A stretch of 64,000 nt of DNA from Bradyrhizobium sp. 195 (GCF_023101665.1 NZ_CP082161.1:2604001-2668000), one strand, 5' to 3'. Positions 24,670 through 33,424 are shown, counted from the stretch's first letter. Program-made: numbers and translations. Notes: generated by a model not told the origin, from the sequence alone.

Positions 24670-25839
24670 TTGGCGAAGAAGCGTGACATCGTCATAGCGG
24701 GCTATTCCGAAACTCCTGTCGAGTTCAAATCCGGGCGTAGCGCGTATGACTTCGGCGGAGAGGCTCTAGCGAAGCTTCTGCAATCCACGGGCATCCCAAA
24801 ATCCGAGATCGACGGCATGGCGGTCGCTGCGCCGCTCAGCGAGTGTCCGAATCCGTTTTTCCCCGTGTATATGGCTGAGGCGTTGGGGCTTTCGCCGAAA
24901 TGGCTGAATTATAGTGGCACCGGGGGATGCTCCGCCACGGGCGGCATCGCGAGGGCTGCTTCAGCCATCCGAGACGGCTTGTGCGAAACCGTCGTTGTTC
25001 TTTGCGCGGATGCCCCGAGCACGGCCTGGCGAGCGAATTACGGAGCATATCGAGGCGAGTTTCAGGAACCTGTAGGTGTTCAAGGACCTCCCGCGAGCTT
25101 TGGTTTGTTGATGAGCCGGTATCATCATCAATATGGGATCAAACCGGAAGCTCTCGGAAAAATCGCGGTCACACAGCGTGAACACGCGCTCCATAACGAA
25201 AATGCGCTCGCGAAGTTCAAGACGCCTCTCACGATGGAGGACTACTTCAACTCCCGTGTGATCGCAGACCCGCTTCGATTGCTGGATTGTGTGATGTTCT
25301 GCGATGGGGCGAACGCCTTCCTGGTGACGTCCGAGAAGCGCGCGCGAGCGCTGGGCTTGAGCAAGATGGTCTACCCCACGGCTTACGCCGAGATCACCAA
25401 TCTGCACGGTGACCGTTCGTGTCCCGACATAACGGAGACGGGCTTTTCTGTCATCGCTCCCTTGATCTACAAACAGAGCGGCTTGTCTGCCCGGGACATC
25501 CGGATGTTTCAGCCGTACGACGATTTTACGATCGCCGTCATGATGCAGTTCGAAGATTTCGGGTTCTGTGAGCGCGGGCAGGGCAGCGACTTCACTCTGG
25601 CTACGGATCTCTCGCGCACCGGCACATTGCCGCTGAACACGGGAGGCGGTCAGATCTCGGCCGGGCAACCAGGATTGGCGAGCGGCGGGCTCAATCTGGC
25701 CGAGGCTGTCCGACAGATGTTCGGAGAAGGAGGCGGTCGACAGGTGAAGGATGCCAGGAACGCGCTGGTCACGGGAATCGGCGTCATCCCATTTGCGCGC
25801 AACTGGGGCACAAGCGCAGCCCTGATCCTGGAGACCTAG
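24670..25839 (+). CDS. Thiolase-like protein (Ltp2/SCP-x type)
   Basis: 389 residues with a thiolase fold. A Cys in GTGGCSATGGIARA (about residue 82) fits the nucleophile position. The normal GHPxGAT His motif is replaced by GGGQISAGQPGLASGG, with Gln for His. This pattern occurs in thiolase-like lyases and acyltransferases that work with a DUF35 partner, such as Ltp2-ChsH2 retro-aldolase in steroid side-chain cleavage and PhlC (known). The DUF35 gene follows 2 bases later, supporting a complex. It probably makes or breaks a C-C bond in a CoA-linked intermediate. Start TTG 24670 with GAGGAAAT just upstream. Confidence 0.82.
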   Translation: MAKKRDIVIAGYSETPVEFKSGRSAYDFGGEALAKLLQSTGIPKSEIDGMAVAAPLSECPNPFFPVYMAEALGLSPKWLNYSGTGGCSATGGIARAASAIRDGLCETVVVLCADAPSTAWRANYGAYRGEFQEPVGVQGPPASFGLLMSRYHHQYGIKPEALGKIAVTQREHALHNENALAKFKTPLTMEDYFNSRVIADPLRLLDCVMFCDGANAFLVTSEKRARALGLSKMVYPTAYAEITNLHGDRSCPDITETGFSVIAPLIYKQSGLSARDIRMFQPYDDFTIAVMMQFEDFGFCERGQGSDFTLATDLSRTGTLPLNTGGGQISAGQPGLASGGLNLAEAVRQMFGEGGGRQVKDARNALVTGIGVIPFARNWGTSAALILET

Positions 25840-25841
25840 CG

Positions 25842-26258
25842 ATGGTTGATCAAGCGGCCGCGCGCCCCGTTCCGAAGGTCTCGGTCTATGTCGATACCAC
25901 CCCATTCTGGGAGGCCGCGAAACGCGGAAAACTCGTGCTGCAATTCTGCAAGGACACCAATCAATTCCAGCACTATCCGCGCCCGGTCAGCATTTTCACC
26001 GGGAGCCGAAATCTGGAGTGGCGCGAGGTTTCGGGAAAAGGAGTCATCTATGCCTGTACGGTGATCCGCGTTCCGGGTCCCGGGCTTGAGGGGCGCTTAC
26101 CGCTATCCATCGCGACGGTCGAACTGGATGAAGGGGTCAGGATGCTCGGTAACATCGTCGGCACAGATCCGGACAGGGTCTCGATCGGCCAGCGCGTCGA
26201 AGTAAGCTGGGACCGCCTCTCGGAAGACGTACGGTACCCGGCGTTCCGGATCGTTTGA
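25842..26258 (+). CDS. DUF35 OB-fold protein, thiolase partner
   Basis: 138 residues: an N-terminal helix (VYVDTTPFWEAAKRGKLVLQF), then the region that in most DUF35 proteins is a four-Cys zinc ribbon, here with a single Cys (FCKDTNQFQHYPR), then an OB fold (YACTVIRVPGPGLEGRLPLSIATVEL ... GQRVEVSWD). The zinc ribbon is therefore degenerate. Known partners bind thiolase-like enzymes and the acyl-CoA. It lies between the thiolase-like and CoA ligase genes in the same operon. Confidence 0.85.
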   Translation: MVDQAAARPVPKVSVYVDTTPFWEAAKRGKLVLQFCKDTNQFQHYPRPVSIFTGSRNLEWREVSGKGVIYACTVIRVPGPGLEGRLPLSIATVELDEGVRMLGNIVGTDPDRVSIGQRVEVSWDRLSEDVRYPAFRIV

Positions 26259-26265
26259 GGCTTCG

Positions 26266-27816
26266 ATGCGGCTCGACACGATCTTCCGAGCACAAGCGGT
26301 CCGCTATCCCGAAAAGACCGCACTCGTCTGTGGACGCGATCGTGTCAGCTACAGCGAGCTCGACCGCCGGATACTCAATCTCGCGGCCGGACTGCTCAAA
26401 CTCGGCGCAAAAGCCGGAGACCGGCTGGTCATCTACCTGCCGAATGGAATCGAACTGGTCGAGCTTCTCTACGCGGCCTTCTCGATCGGTGTGATCGTGG
26501 TTCCGGTACCGACAAGGCTCACAGCCCTCGAGCTGCAGTACATTTGCCGTGACAGCAAACCGTTCGCGGTCGCTCTGGAGGCGGATTTCGCTCTGCGCGC
26601 TGAAGTCGCGAAGGACCTTCCGGACGCGGTCTTCATCTCGACCGGGGCGAAGATCTTCGGCACGATCGGCCTGGCCGAGTTGCGCGCCAACGATCCGGTT
26701 CCCCTGCATCCCCTGCCGTTTGCGGACGATGCATTGGTAATGTACACGTCAGGCACGACGGGTGCTCCCAAGGGAGCAGTTATTACCCATTCGAACCTCA
26801 TCGTGCAGAACTATTTCGTGCACGCCGTCGAATGGAGCATTTCGAGCGACGACAACTATCTGGTTACAACGCCTCTGGCGCATCGCGCCGGCTTGGCGCG
26901 ACTGGCGAACGCCCTGAGTCTCGGGGGGACCTTGGTGATCCTCAAGACGTTCGATCCCGTCGCGGCTGTCCGGGCGATCGAAGACGAGAAGATCACCGTG
27001 GTCGGAATGGTGCCGACCGTCTGTCGCATGATGCTGCCTGCGATCCAGGAAGACCCGTCGCGGTGCGCCTCGTTACGGTGCATTGTCGTGACCGGGGAGG
27101 CGTTCCCGGTGGAGCTGAAACGGAAGTTTCTGTCCTTGCTTCCGCACGTCCGCCTCGTCTCCTTCTTCGCCATGACGGAAGCCGGAGCGGTAACGTCGCT
27201 TGCGCACGAGGAACAGTTCGTCCGGCCGGAATCGATCGGACGTCCGACACCGGGCGTGGAGATCAGGATCGTCGATGATCGCGGGGCCGACACCGTGCCG
27301 GGACAGCCGGGCGAGCTGCTCGTTCGATCGGGCGAGCCGGGGCGTTTCACCGTCATGCGGTGCTACTATGAACGGCCCGAGGAGACGGCGACGGCGCTGC
27401 GCGACGGCTGGTTGCATACCGGCGACATTGCAAGATGCGACGAGCTTGGGTACCTCTATATCGTGGACCGCAAGAAGGACATGATCATAAGCGGCGGCTT
27501 GAATGTCTACACAAAGGAAGTCGAGCAGGCCCTGCTGACCAACCCCGGCATTGCGGACGCCGCCGTCGTCGGCATTCCGGACGATATCTACGGCGAGTCG
27601 GTTGTTGCGTTCGTCGAGCGCTCGGCGGATAGCTCGTTGACGATCGAAGATGTGATCGCGACCGCTCAAGGGCGAATCGCGGGCTACAAGAAGCCCAAAC
27701 ACGTCTTCCTGGTCGATGACCTCCCGCGAAACGGCACCGGCAAGGTCTTGAAACACGAGCTGCGGCTGCGCGCAGAACGATTGCTGCGTCCGTCGCCCGA
27801 AGCAGCCCGGGTTTGA
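26266..27816 (+). CDS. Acyl-CoA synthetase (AMP-forming), operon-terminal
   Basis: 516 residues of the ANL superfamily with intact motifs: P-loop MYTSGTTGAPKGAV (about 160-172), FFAMTEAG (about 300), WLHTGDIARCDELGY, DRKKDMIISGGLNVY and the C-terminal NGTGKVLKHELR with the adenylating Lys. It activates a carboxylic acid to its CoA ester at ATP cost (known). Length and motifs are like benzoate- or feruloyl-CoA-type and medium-chain ligases; the substrate is probably that of the Rieske operon it ends (inference). Spaced 7 bases after the DUF35 gene; a hairpin follows 4 bases after its stop. Confidence 0.92.
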   Translation: MRLDTIFRAQAVRYPEKTALVCGRDRVSYSELDRRILNLAAGLLKLGAKAGDRLVIYLPNGIELVELLYAAFSIGVIVVPVPTRLTALELQYICRDSKPFAVALEADFALRAEVAKDLPDAVFISTGAKIFGTIGLAELRANDPVPLHPLPFADDALVMYTSGTTGAPKGAVITHSNLIVQNYFVHAVEWSISSDDNYLVTTPLAHRAGLARLANALSLGGTLVILKTFDPVAAVRAIEDEKITVVGMVPTVCRMMLPAIQEDPSRCASLRCIVVTGEAFPVELKRKFLSLLPHVRLVSFFAMTEAGAVTSLAHEEQFVRPESIGRPTPGVEIRIVDDRGADTVPGQPGELLVRSGEPGRFTVMRCYYERPEETATALRDGWLHTGDIARCDELGYLYIVDRKKDMIISGGLNVYTKEVEQALLTNPGIADAAVVGIPDDIYGESVVAFVERSADSSLTIEDVIATAQGRIAGYKKPKHVFLVDDLPRNGTGKVLKHELRLRAERLLRPSPEAARV

Positions 27817-27820
27817 TCAT

Positions 27821-27843
27821 GCGGTAGTCGATGCGACTATCGC
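27821..27843 (+). terminator. Hairpin directly after the Rieske operon
   Basis: GCGGTAGTC (27821-27829) pairs with GACTATCGC (27835-27843), 9 bp with one G-T wobble and a 5-base loop. No T tract follows. Confidence 0.45.
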
Positions 27844-27879
27844 CGTTCGGAAATCAACTGTCGAGGCCCTTGAAGGCTC

Positions 27880-27898
27880 CTCACTCTCGAAGAGTGAG
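27880..27898. terminator. Hairpin between convergent genes
   Basis: CTCACTCT (27880-27887) and AGAGTGAG (27891-27898) form a perfect 8-bp stem with loop CGA. It lies between the convergent CoA ligase and SDR genes and could block read-through from either side. Confidence 0.4.
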
Positions 27899-28062
27899 TT
27901 CCTGAATCTTGAACGAGAAGCTCCTTGATCCCCGAACAGCGGGTGTTGGGGGTCAATCCCGTGAACGTCGCGAGCGGCGCGGCGAAGCACGAGAGGCGGC
28001 TGCGACCCGGAACTCGTGGAGCATCTCATCCAAGATAACGGCTGATCGGTTATGAGGGCTCG

Positions 28063-28854
28063 CTAGGATGAGGACAGTACAGCCGTTAGACCGCCGTCCA
28101 CGCTTAGGATCTGACCGGTGATGTGTTTGCCGGCTTCGCTGGCGAATAACAGGGCGGCGCCTTTCAGGTCGTCTTCGTCACCGATGCGCTGAAGAGGTAC
28201 GCCTGTCGTCAGCTTCTCCATGCCGACCTGCTCGATCGTGCCCTTGGTCATTTTCGAAGGAAACATGCCCGGCGCCAACGCGTTCACCGTTATGCCGTAG
28301 CGCCCCCAGCCGCCGGCGAGTGCTCTGGTGAAGTTGACCACGGCGCCCTTGCTCGTGTTGTAGGCGATCGTTTGAGTCGTGCTCGTGCTGCCGAGGAGGC
28401 CGGCGATCGACGCCAGATTGATGATCCGACCATATCGGTTCGGAATCATCGAGCGTTTTCCGATCTGCTGGCTCAGGAGGAAGAGGGAGCGAATGTTGAG
28501 ATTCATGACCTTGTCCCACGCCTCGATCGGGTGATCTTCGGTCGGAGCCCCCCATGTCGCTCCCGCATTGTTGACGAGAATATCAATTCGCCCGAGCTTG
28601 CCGATGGCCTCGTCGACGAGACGTGAGATGTCATCGTCCCTGGAGTTGTCCGCTGCGATCCATTGTGCTGAGATTCCGCGGCCGGCGAGATGCGCCTGCG
28701 CCTTTTCAAGATCCGAAGCCTTCCGCGACGACAATACGATCTCCGCTCCCTGTTCGCCCAGTGCTTCGGCGATTTGGAGCCCAAGCCCGCGGGAGCCCCC
28801 GGTCACGAGGGCTTTCTTTCCAGAGAGATCGAACAAGCTTTTCAAGCTGACCAT
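28063..28854 (-). CDS. Classical SDR oxidoreductase
   Basis: 263 residues with complete SDR motifs: TGGSRGLG cofactor loop (about 18-25), NNAG, Ser in NLASIAG, and YNTSK (Tyr-x3-Lys). The Arg after the third residues of strand beta2 (SSRK) suggests NADP(H) preference (inference). It probably interconverts a hydroxy- and keto-intermediate. The start at 28854 follows AGGTC; an in-frame ATG at 28887 is possible. Divergent from the saccharopine-dehydrogenase-like gene; it converges with the Rieske operon. Confidence 0.88.
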   Translation of the reverse strand: MVSLKSLFDLSGKKALVTGGSRGLGLQIAEALGEQGAEIVLSSRKASDLEKAQAHLAGRGISAQWIAADNSRDDDISRLVDEAIGKLGRIDILVNNAGATWGAPTEDHPIEAWDKVMNLNIRSLFLLSQQIGKRSMIPNRYGRIINLASIAGLLGSTSTTQTIAYNTSKGAVVNFTRALAGGWGRYGITVNALAPGMFPSKMTKGTIEQVGMEKLTTGVPLQRIGDEDDLKGAALLFASEAGKHITGQILSVDGGLTAVLSSS

Positions 28855-29091
28855 TTTGAAGACCTGATGTTCTGTTGGAGGGGGCATCCGAAGCTCAGCC
28901 GCAAGGGGCAGCCGAGACGCGCCATACTTTACATCAATGAAACTTACTGTATAGTCAGAATGTTTTCTTGGTGCCAAGAAGATTGATGAAAAACAACGGT
29001 TCAGCCTTCTCGGCAGGATGAGTCATTTCGTGAGTCGTGAGTTCGTGGCCGTAAGTGAGGCCGCGCCTCCGAGCACTGATGGAGCGAGAAT

Positions 29092-30267
29092 ATGGTACGC
29101 GATAGCGCCTGCGATCTGATTGTCTTTGGCGCCAGTGGCTTCACCGGTCGGCTCGTGGCCGAGTACCTCGCGACGAGATACGGAAAGAAAATCAAATGGG
29201 GAATGGCGGGCCGCGACCTCGAGAAGCTCGCCACCGTCCGCGCCGAGATCGGCGCGCCCGACGATACATTGCTGATCAAGGCTGACTCGAACGACGAAGC
29301 GTCGCTGCAGGCGCTGGCTCGGTCGACCCGCGCCGTGATCTCCACGGTCGGACCCTTCCAGCTTTTCGGATCGAAATTGGTGGCGGCGTGCGCTCGCGAC
29401 GGCACGGACTATCTCGACTTGAGCGGCGAGACCGTCTGGATGAGGAGCATGATCGACGCCCATGAGGACGAGGCCCGATCGAGCGGGGCGCGCATCGTTT
29501 TCTCGTGCGGCTTCGACTCCGTGCCGTTCGAACTCGGCGTGTTCTTCCTGCAGGGTACCGCCAGGAAGGCGTGGGGAGGTCCGGCCGAGCACGTGAAAGG
29601 CCGGGTCCGGGTGATGAAGGGCACGTTCTCGGGCGGAACTGCAGCCAGTTCACGCGCGACGATGGCCGCGGCGATGAGTGATCCGAAGGTGCTCGACCAG
29701 CTCAAGGATCCGTTTCTTCTGACGCCCGGCTTTGCCGGGCCGAAGCAGCCGCATGGAATGAAGATTGAGTTCGACGAGGACCTCGGCGCCTGGGTGGCCC
29801 CCTTCATCATGTCGCCGATCAACACGCGCAACGTCCATCGCTCGAACGCTCTCATGGGGCACACCTACGGGACCGGCTTCGTTTACGACGAGATGATCGT
29901 CGCCGGTCCCGGCAACCAGGGCGAGATTACGGCCGCCAAGATTGCAGAGGATAACAGATCGTTCGGCGGCGAAGGCAGTCCAAAGCCGGGTGAGGGCCCA
30001 TCGAAGGCAGAACGCGAGGCCGGTTGTTACGACGTCCTGTTCATCGGGAGTAGCAAGGATCGCGGCAAGATCTCTGTCGCGGTTCGAGGTGACAGGGATC
30101 CAGGCTACGGATCGACGTCAAAAATGATCACGGAATGCGCGATCTGCCTCCTGCAGGACGCGAGCGACGTCGCTGCTGGCATTTGGACGCCTGGCGCTGC
30201 GATGGGCGACAAGCTGATACCTCGGTTGGTTCGAAATGCCGGGCTCACCTTCAAAGTCGAGGGCTGA
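29092..30267 (+). CDS. Saccharopine dehydrogenase-like / trans-acting enoyl reductase family protein
   Basis: 391 residues: N-terminal Rossmann fold (DLIVFGASGFTGRLVAEYL, residues about 6-24), STVGPFQLFGSKLVAACARDGTDYLDLSGE (about 80-112), FSCGFDSVPFELG, and a catalytic-like domain after it. This is the family of mycobacterial trans-acting enoyl reductase (Rv2953-like) and saccharopine-dehydrogenase-like oxidoreductases; a reductase acting on an unsaturated acyl chain is the best guess. It begins 237 bases from the divergent SDR gene. Confidence 0.85.
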   Translation: MVRDSACDLIVFGASGFTGRLVAEYLATRYGKKIKWGMAGRDLEKLATVRAEIGAPDDTLLIKADSNDEASLQALARSTRAVISTVGPFQLFGSKLVAACARDGTDYLDLSGETVWMRSMIDAHEDEARSSGARIVFSCGFDSVPFELGVFFLQGTARKAWGGPAEHVKGRVRVMKGTFSGGTAASSRATMAAAMSDPKVLDQLKDPFLLTPGFAGPKQPHGMKIEFDEDLGAWVAPFIMSPINTRNVHRSNALMGHTYGTGFVYDEMIVAGPGNQGEITAAKIAEDNRSFGGEGSPKPGEGPSKAEREAGCYDVLFIGSSKDRGKISVAVRGDRDPGYGSTSKMITECAICLLQDASDVAAGIWTPGAAMGDKLIPRLVRNAGLTFKVEG

Positions 30268-30319
30268 GAAAGGACGAACGCAGGGAAAATCGTTGTTCAG
30301 GAAAAATTGGGGGCGGCTC

Positions 30320-30457
30320 ATGGAATGTGGTCTATTCGCGATCGAATTCTTTCCCGATCCGAGCGTCGATGAAATCAGAGAAGGTCAGCTTCTCGCGCTG
30401 GCCTTCGGATTGCCTTTCGCGGTCATCGTGCAGCTGGTTCTTTGGATTGCGCTGTGA
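30320..30457 (+). CDS. Small single-span membrane protein
   Basis: 45 residues: MECGLFAIEFFPDPSVDEI then one hydrophobic helix (LLALAFGLPFAVIVQLVLWIAL). GGGGG at 30309-30313 lies 6 bases before the ATG. A strong terminator begins 25 bases after the stop, which supports a transcribed unit ending here. Unknown function; could be in the reductase operon. Confidence 0.5.
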   Translation: MECGLFAIEFFPDPSVDEIREGQLLALAFGLPFAVIVQLVLWIAL

Positions 30458-30481
30458 AGTGGGCGCGCGAGTCTCCCAGAC

Positions 30482-30516
30482 TGGCCCGGGATCTCCGATC
30501 CCGGGCCACTTTTTTT
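30482..30516 (+). terminator. Rho-independent terminator
   Basis: TGGCCCGGGATC (30482-30493) pairs perfectly with GATCCCGGGCCA (30497-30508) around TCC, followed by C and seven T. It ends the plus-strand unit of the enoyl-reductase-like gene and the small membrane protein. Confidence 0.93.
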
Positions 30517-30703
30517 GGGGGGTGGGGGACTCTTCGACGCCGCGCGGATCCAACCGCGATTGTCGATCAAGATCGCCTGGCTTGGCCTTGTAGTTCGAGC
30601 ATATACCTCGGGCCGCGAAAATTCCGATTGGCTTCCATCAGTGCCTGCGCGCCGGCTTCGATCAAGCTGCCCGCCTTCCCGCGCGGCGGTGCATCCCCTC
30701 GAT

Positions 30704-31687
30704 CTATGCGTTCTGTAAAGCTTCGCGAATACGCATCGATCGCTTCAAAGCCCATTGTATGTCCTTCGGAGTACGCCCAAGTAACCGCTCGAGCTGGTCG
30801 TCAACGATGTCATAGCGTCCGCCGGCGACCAAGTGGACGAGCGCCCTTATGTGGCTTGCGACATGCGGATTGCGGGACGCATAAGCGCTGTTGACGTAAG
30901 TCTCGATCCAGGCGTCCGCCTCCTGAGGAACGTAAGAAATACGCCGGTCCAGCACCGCGGCATAGTCCTCCGCAACCCCGTGCATGTCTTTCAACGTCGG
31001 ACCCGTCAACGCATAAGACTTCGAAACATGCCCCGAAGGATCCATCAGAATCTTCGCGCATACTTCTGCAACATCATAGGCCGCAATGGGCGCAACCTTC
31101 TGCGACCCAAACGGCAGGTGCAACTCATTCGCACCGAGGAGCTGCTTCAGAGGAAACCACGACAGGATGGGATTCTCGACGAACATGGTCGCCTGAACGT
31201 TCACAACCGGCAGGCCTGACCATTTCAACGCCCGCTCCGAAGCCCAGTGAGCCCGTTGTTGCCGCGACCAATCGCCAATCAAGCCGCCCAGCCAAGCGCG
31301 TCTTACATCGTGCGAGGTCGACATTCTGTCGAAGGTCATGTAGCACTGCTCGTATTCCGAAATGTTCACGAACACTTCGGTATCCCCTTGTTCTTGTGCG
31401 GCTGCAGCCATCAGGATGCTGGCGTCGGTATAGTAGGGGTTCAAGCTCATGCTGAAATAGATTCGTTGACAGCCCTTCACGGCGGCGACGACGTCGGCGA
31501 GATCGAGAAGATTCCCGACAAATACTTCTGCACCGGCTTCCCGCAGCGCTTCGGCCCGTTCGTCGTCCCTTTTGACAAAGGCACGTACTGGATATTGCTT
31601 CTCCAGCAGCATGTGGATGATCGTTTTACTGACCGAGCCAACTTCTCCGCCGGCGCCGGTGATCAGGATTGGACTTCGTTTCGACAT
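30704..31687 (-). CDS. NmrA-like NAD(P)-binding protein
   Basis: 327 residues, an atypical SDR of the NmrA/HSCARG type: ILITGAGGEVGSVSKTII (about 6-23), a second strand ending VKRDDERAEAL, GNLLDLADVVAAVKG and a long C-terminal helical part. The catalytic Tyr-x3-Lys is not evident, as in other NmrA proteins, which act as redox sensors or NAD(P)H-dependent reductases (known). It stands alone on the minus strand. Confidence 0.82.
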   Translation of the reverse strand: MSKRSPILITGAGGEVGSVSKTIIHMLLEKQYPVRAFVKRDDERAEALREAGAEVFVGNLLDLADVVAAVKGCQRIYFSMSLNPYYTDASILMAAAAQEQGDTEVFVNISEYEQCYMTFDRMSTSHDVRRAWLGGLIGDWSRQQRAHWASERALKWSGLPVVNVQATMFVENPILSWFPLKQLLGANELHLPFGSQKVAPIAAYDVAEVCAKILMDPSGHVSKSYALTGPTLKDMHGVAEDYAAVLDRRISYVPQEADAWIETYVNSAYASRNPHVASHIRALVHLVAGGRYDIVDDQLERLLGRTPKDIQWALKRSMRIREALQNA

Positions 31688-31857
31688 GGATCGTCTCCCA
31701 AGGTCAGCTCTCGGTCTCCGACGCGGTTAGTGTTGCCTTGAGCCGCAAAATAGTTCCCATCCCATCTGGTCGCTTGGCAAGTTCGCCCGCGCCTCCGAAG
31801 AAAGTGCTTCAGGCAATTTCTTCTCCACGGTCTGAAAAGTAGGTGGCTATGGTCGCG

Positions 31858-31900
31858 GGCCGGACCGGTCGCTCAGCAATGGCGACGGTCCGGCATTTTT
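31858..31900 (+). terminator. Terminator-like hairpin on the plus strand with no upstream gene
   Basis: GGCCGGACCGGTCGC pairs with GCGACGGTCCGGC (one bulge) around TCAGCAATG, followed by ATTTTT (31894-31899). Both neighbours are minus-strand genes, so a plus-strand terminator has no obvious mRNA to end. Confidence 0.55.
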
Positions 31901-31937
31901 CAGATCGGCATCGCGATCGATTGCGAGATGAAGCCGA

Positions 31938-32645
31938 TCACCACTTCTCGCCGTAGGGGCGGAGTTCGTAGTTGAACGACCATGCCGAGCGAGGCTGATG
32001 GCAAATGTGCCAAATCTCATCGGCAATCGTTGTCGGTTGAGCGAAAAACTCTTCCGGCTTGTCGTGGAACATCTTGCGAGCCCATGGCACGTTGATGACT
32101 GCGTCGATCATCAGAAAGGCGACATGGACGCCCTTCGGGCCCAGATGCCGCGCCATCGATTCGGCAAGGATGCGTTCTGCCGCCTTCGACGGCGCAAAGC
32201 CGGCGTAGCTCTCGACTCCGCGATAGGCTGAGGTATTGCCGGTCGCGATGATGGCACCGCTTTGCGCCTTGATCATCGCAGGAGCGACCGCTCTGGCAAG
32301 GTAAAGCAGTCCCATGGTGTTGACTTTGAAGTTCGTCTCAAGAGCCGCGGGATCCACTTCCAGGAAATTTCCGAACGTTCCGCCTACGGCATTGTGGATG
32401 GCGATCGCGGGCGCGCCGTGGTCACGCGTGATTTTTGCGATGGTTTCGCTGACCTGGTCCTCCTGCGTGACATCGCAGATGTGGGCGGAGGCGTCCGGCA
32501 GTTCGGCTTGCAGCTTCGGAATGCGCTTCTCCGAGCGCGCAATGAGAGCGACGTGGTAGTCGCCGCGAGAGAAGCGGCGGGCGAGTGCGCTGCCCGTGCC
32601 GGGACCAACCCCGGTAATAACACAAACTGGTTTTGTCATGATCAT
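31938..32645 (-). CDS. SDR-fold protein lacking the catalytic Tyr (group member B)
   Basis: 235 residues. Cofactor loop TGVGPGTGSALARRF; the NNAG motif is replaced by IHNAV; the block GNTSAYRGVESYAGFAPSKAAERI keeps Ser and Lys, but the residue four before Lys is Phe. The C-terminus SAWSFNYELRPYGEKW is the group signature. Its start overlaps the stop of the isomerase gene (ATGA), so the two are translationally coupled. Closest in this window to member C (54481-55191), which is also paired with a glutathione-type enzyme. Confidence 0.85.
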   Translation of the reverse strand: MIMTKPVCVITGVGPGTGSALARRFSRGDYHVALIARSEKRIPKLQAELPDASAHICDVTQEDQVSETIAKITRDHGAPAIAIHNAVGGTFGNFLEVDPAALETNFKVNTMGLLYLARAVAPAMIKAQSGAIIATGNTSAYRGVESYAGFAPSKAAERILAESMARHLGPKGVHVAFLMIDAVINVPWARKMFHDKPEEFFAQPTTIADEIWHICHQPRSAWSFNYELRPYGEKW

Positions 32646-33241
32646 GCCTGCGCTTTTGCTGCTGCTTCAACGAATGGAAGCCGATCGTTTCCGAAATAGA
32701 GCTCCTCTCCGATCCGAAACGTTGGTGTACCAAACAGGCCGGCTTCTTCGGCTGCCTTGTTGCGGGCCTTCAGTTCCTCGGAGGTCTCCTCCTGAGCCAT
32801 CAGTTCGAGGATGCGATCGGCAGGAAGATCGTTCTTCTTCAGGAAGTCTCTGAGGATTTCGACGTTGCCGAGGTCAAGCACCTGAGCGTAGAGGCCAGTG
32901 AACACCTTCGATACGAAATCGGGACCCACCCCGAGCTTGATCGCGGCGATAGCCCCGCGAAGCAGGAAGTTGAGGTCGATGTGCCGGAAGTTCTGGTTGG
33001 GCTCCCAGCCGACGCCGTACTTTTTGACCCAACGTTGCAGATCGCTTTTTGCGTATTTTCTCTTCGCCCTGCACTCGATTGTCGTCGGGGTGTTGCCGGT
33101 CGCTTTCATCAGATCCAACACATTGATGGGCATGTAGACGACGGTTGCCTGCGTATCTACGGCCAGCTTCTTGAGCTGGCTCTGTGCGAGGTAGCTGTAG
33201 GGACTACCGAAGTCGAAATAGAATTCAATCTGTTTGGTCAT
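32642..33241 (-). CDS. 2-hydroxychromene-2-carboxylate isomerase / DsbA-like kappa-GST family protein
   Basis: 199 residues with a thioredoxin fold and helical insert: QIEFYFDFGSPYSYLA at the start with the conserved Ser (about 13) that binds glutathione, NFRHIDLNF in the middle, and GLFGTPTFRIGEELYFGNDR near the end. Known members isomerise 2-hydroxychromene-2-carboxylate in naphthalene breakdown with glutathione. Whether that is the substrate here is unknown. Start ATG 33241 after AGGACCAGGA. Coupled to the downstream SDR-like gene and divergent from a TetR gene. Confidence 0.88.
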   Translation of the reverse strand: MTKQIEFYFDFGSPYSYLAQSQLKKLAVDTQATVVYMPINVLDLMKATGNTPTTIECRAKRKYAKSDLQRWVKKYGVGWEPNQNFRHIDLNFLLRGAIAAIKLGVGPDFVSKVFTGLYAQVLDLGNVEILRDFLKKNDLPADRILELMAQEETSEELKARNKAAEEAGLFGTPTFRIGEELYFGNDRLPFVEAAAKAQA

Positions 33242-33381
33242 TCCTGGTCCTTTCTCCCTTGTCGATCGCTCGCTTTGGCTCAATTTGCTGCCGAACAGCT
33301 GCCGAGCCGGGCCGCTGCTTTCGTGTATCTCACTGGTTTCCAAGACGAAAATCTGGTTTCTCCCGCCCTCAAAGAAAGTTA

Positions 33382-33424
33382 TTGACTGGTAAGTAAGTTA
33401 ATTGTAGATGAGTATCAATGTCAA
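33382..33424. promoter_or_regulatory. Overlapping divergent promoter-like elements between isomerase and TetR genes
   Basis: On the minus strand, TTGACA (33419-33424) is 17 bases from TTAACT; on the plus strand, TTGACT (33382-33387) is 17 bases from TAGATG. Between them lies AT-rich GGTAAGTAAGTTAATTG, a plausible operator. The surrounding gap (33242-33602, 361 bases) shows nothing else. Control by the TetR protein encoded next to it is inferred. Confidence 0.4.
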
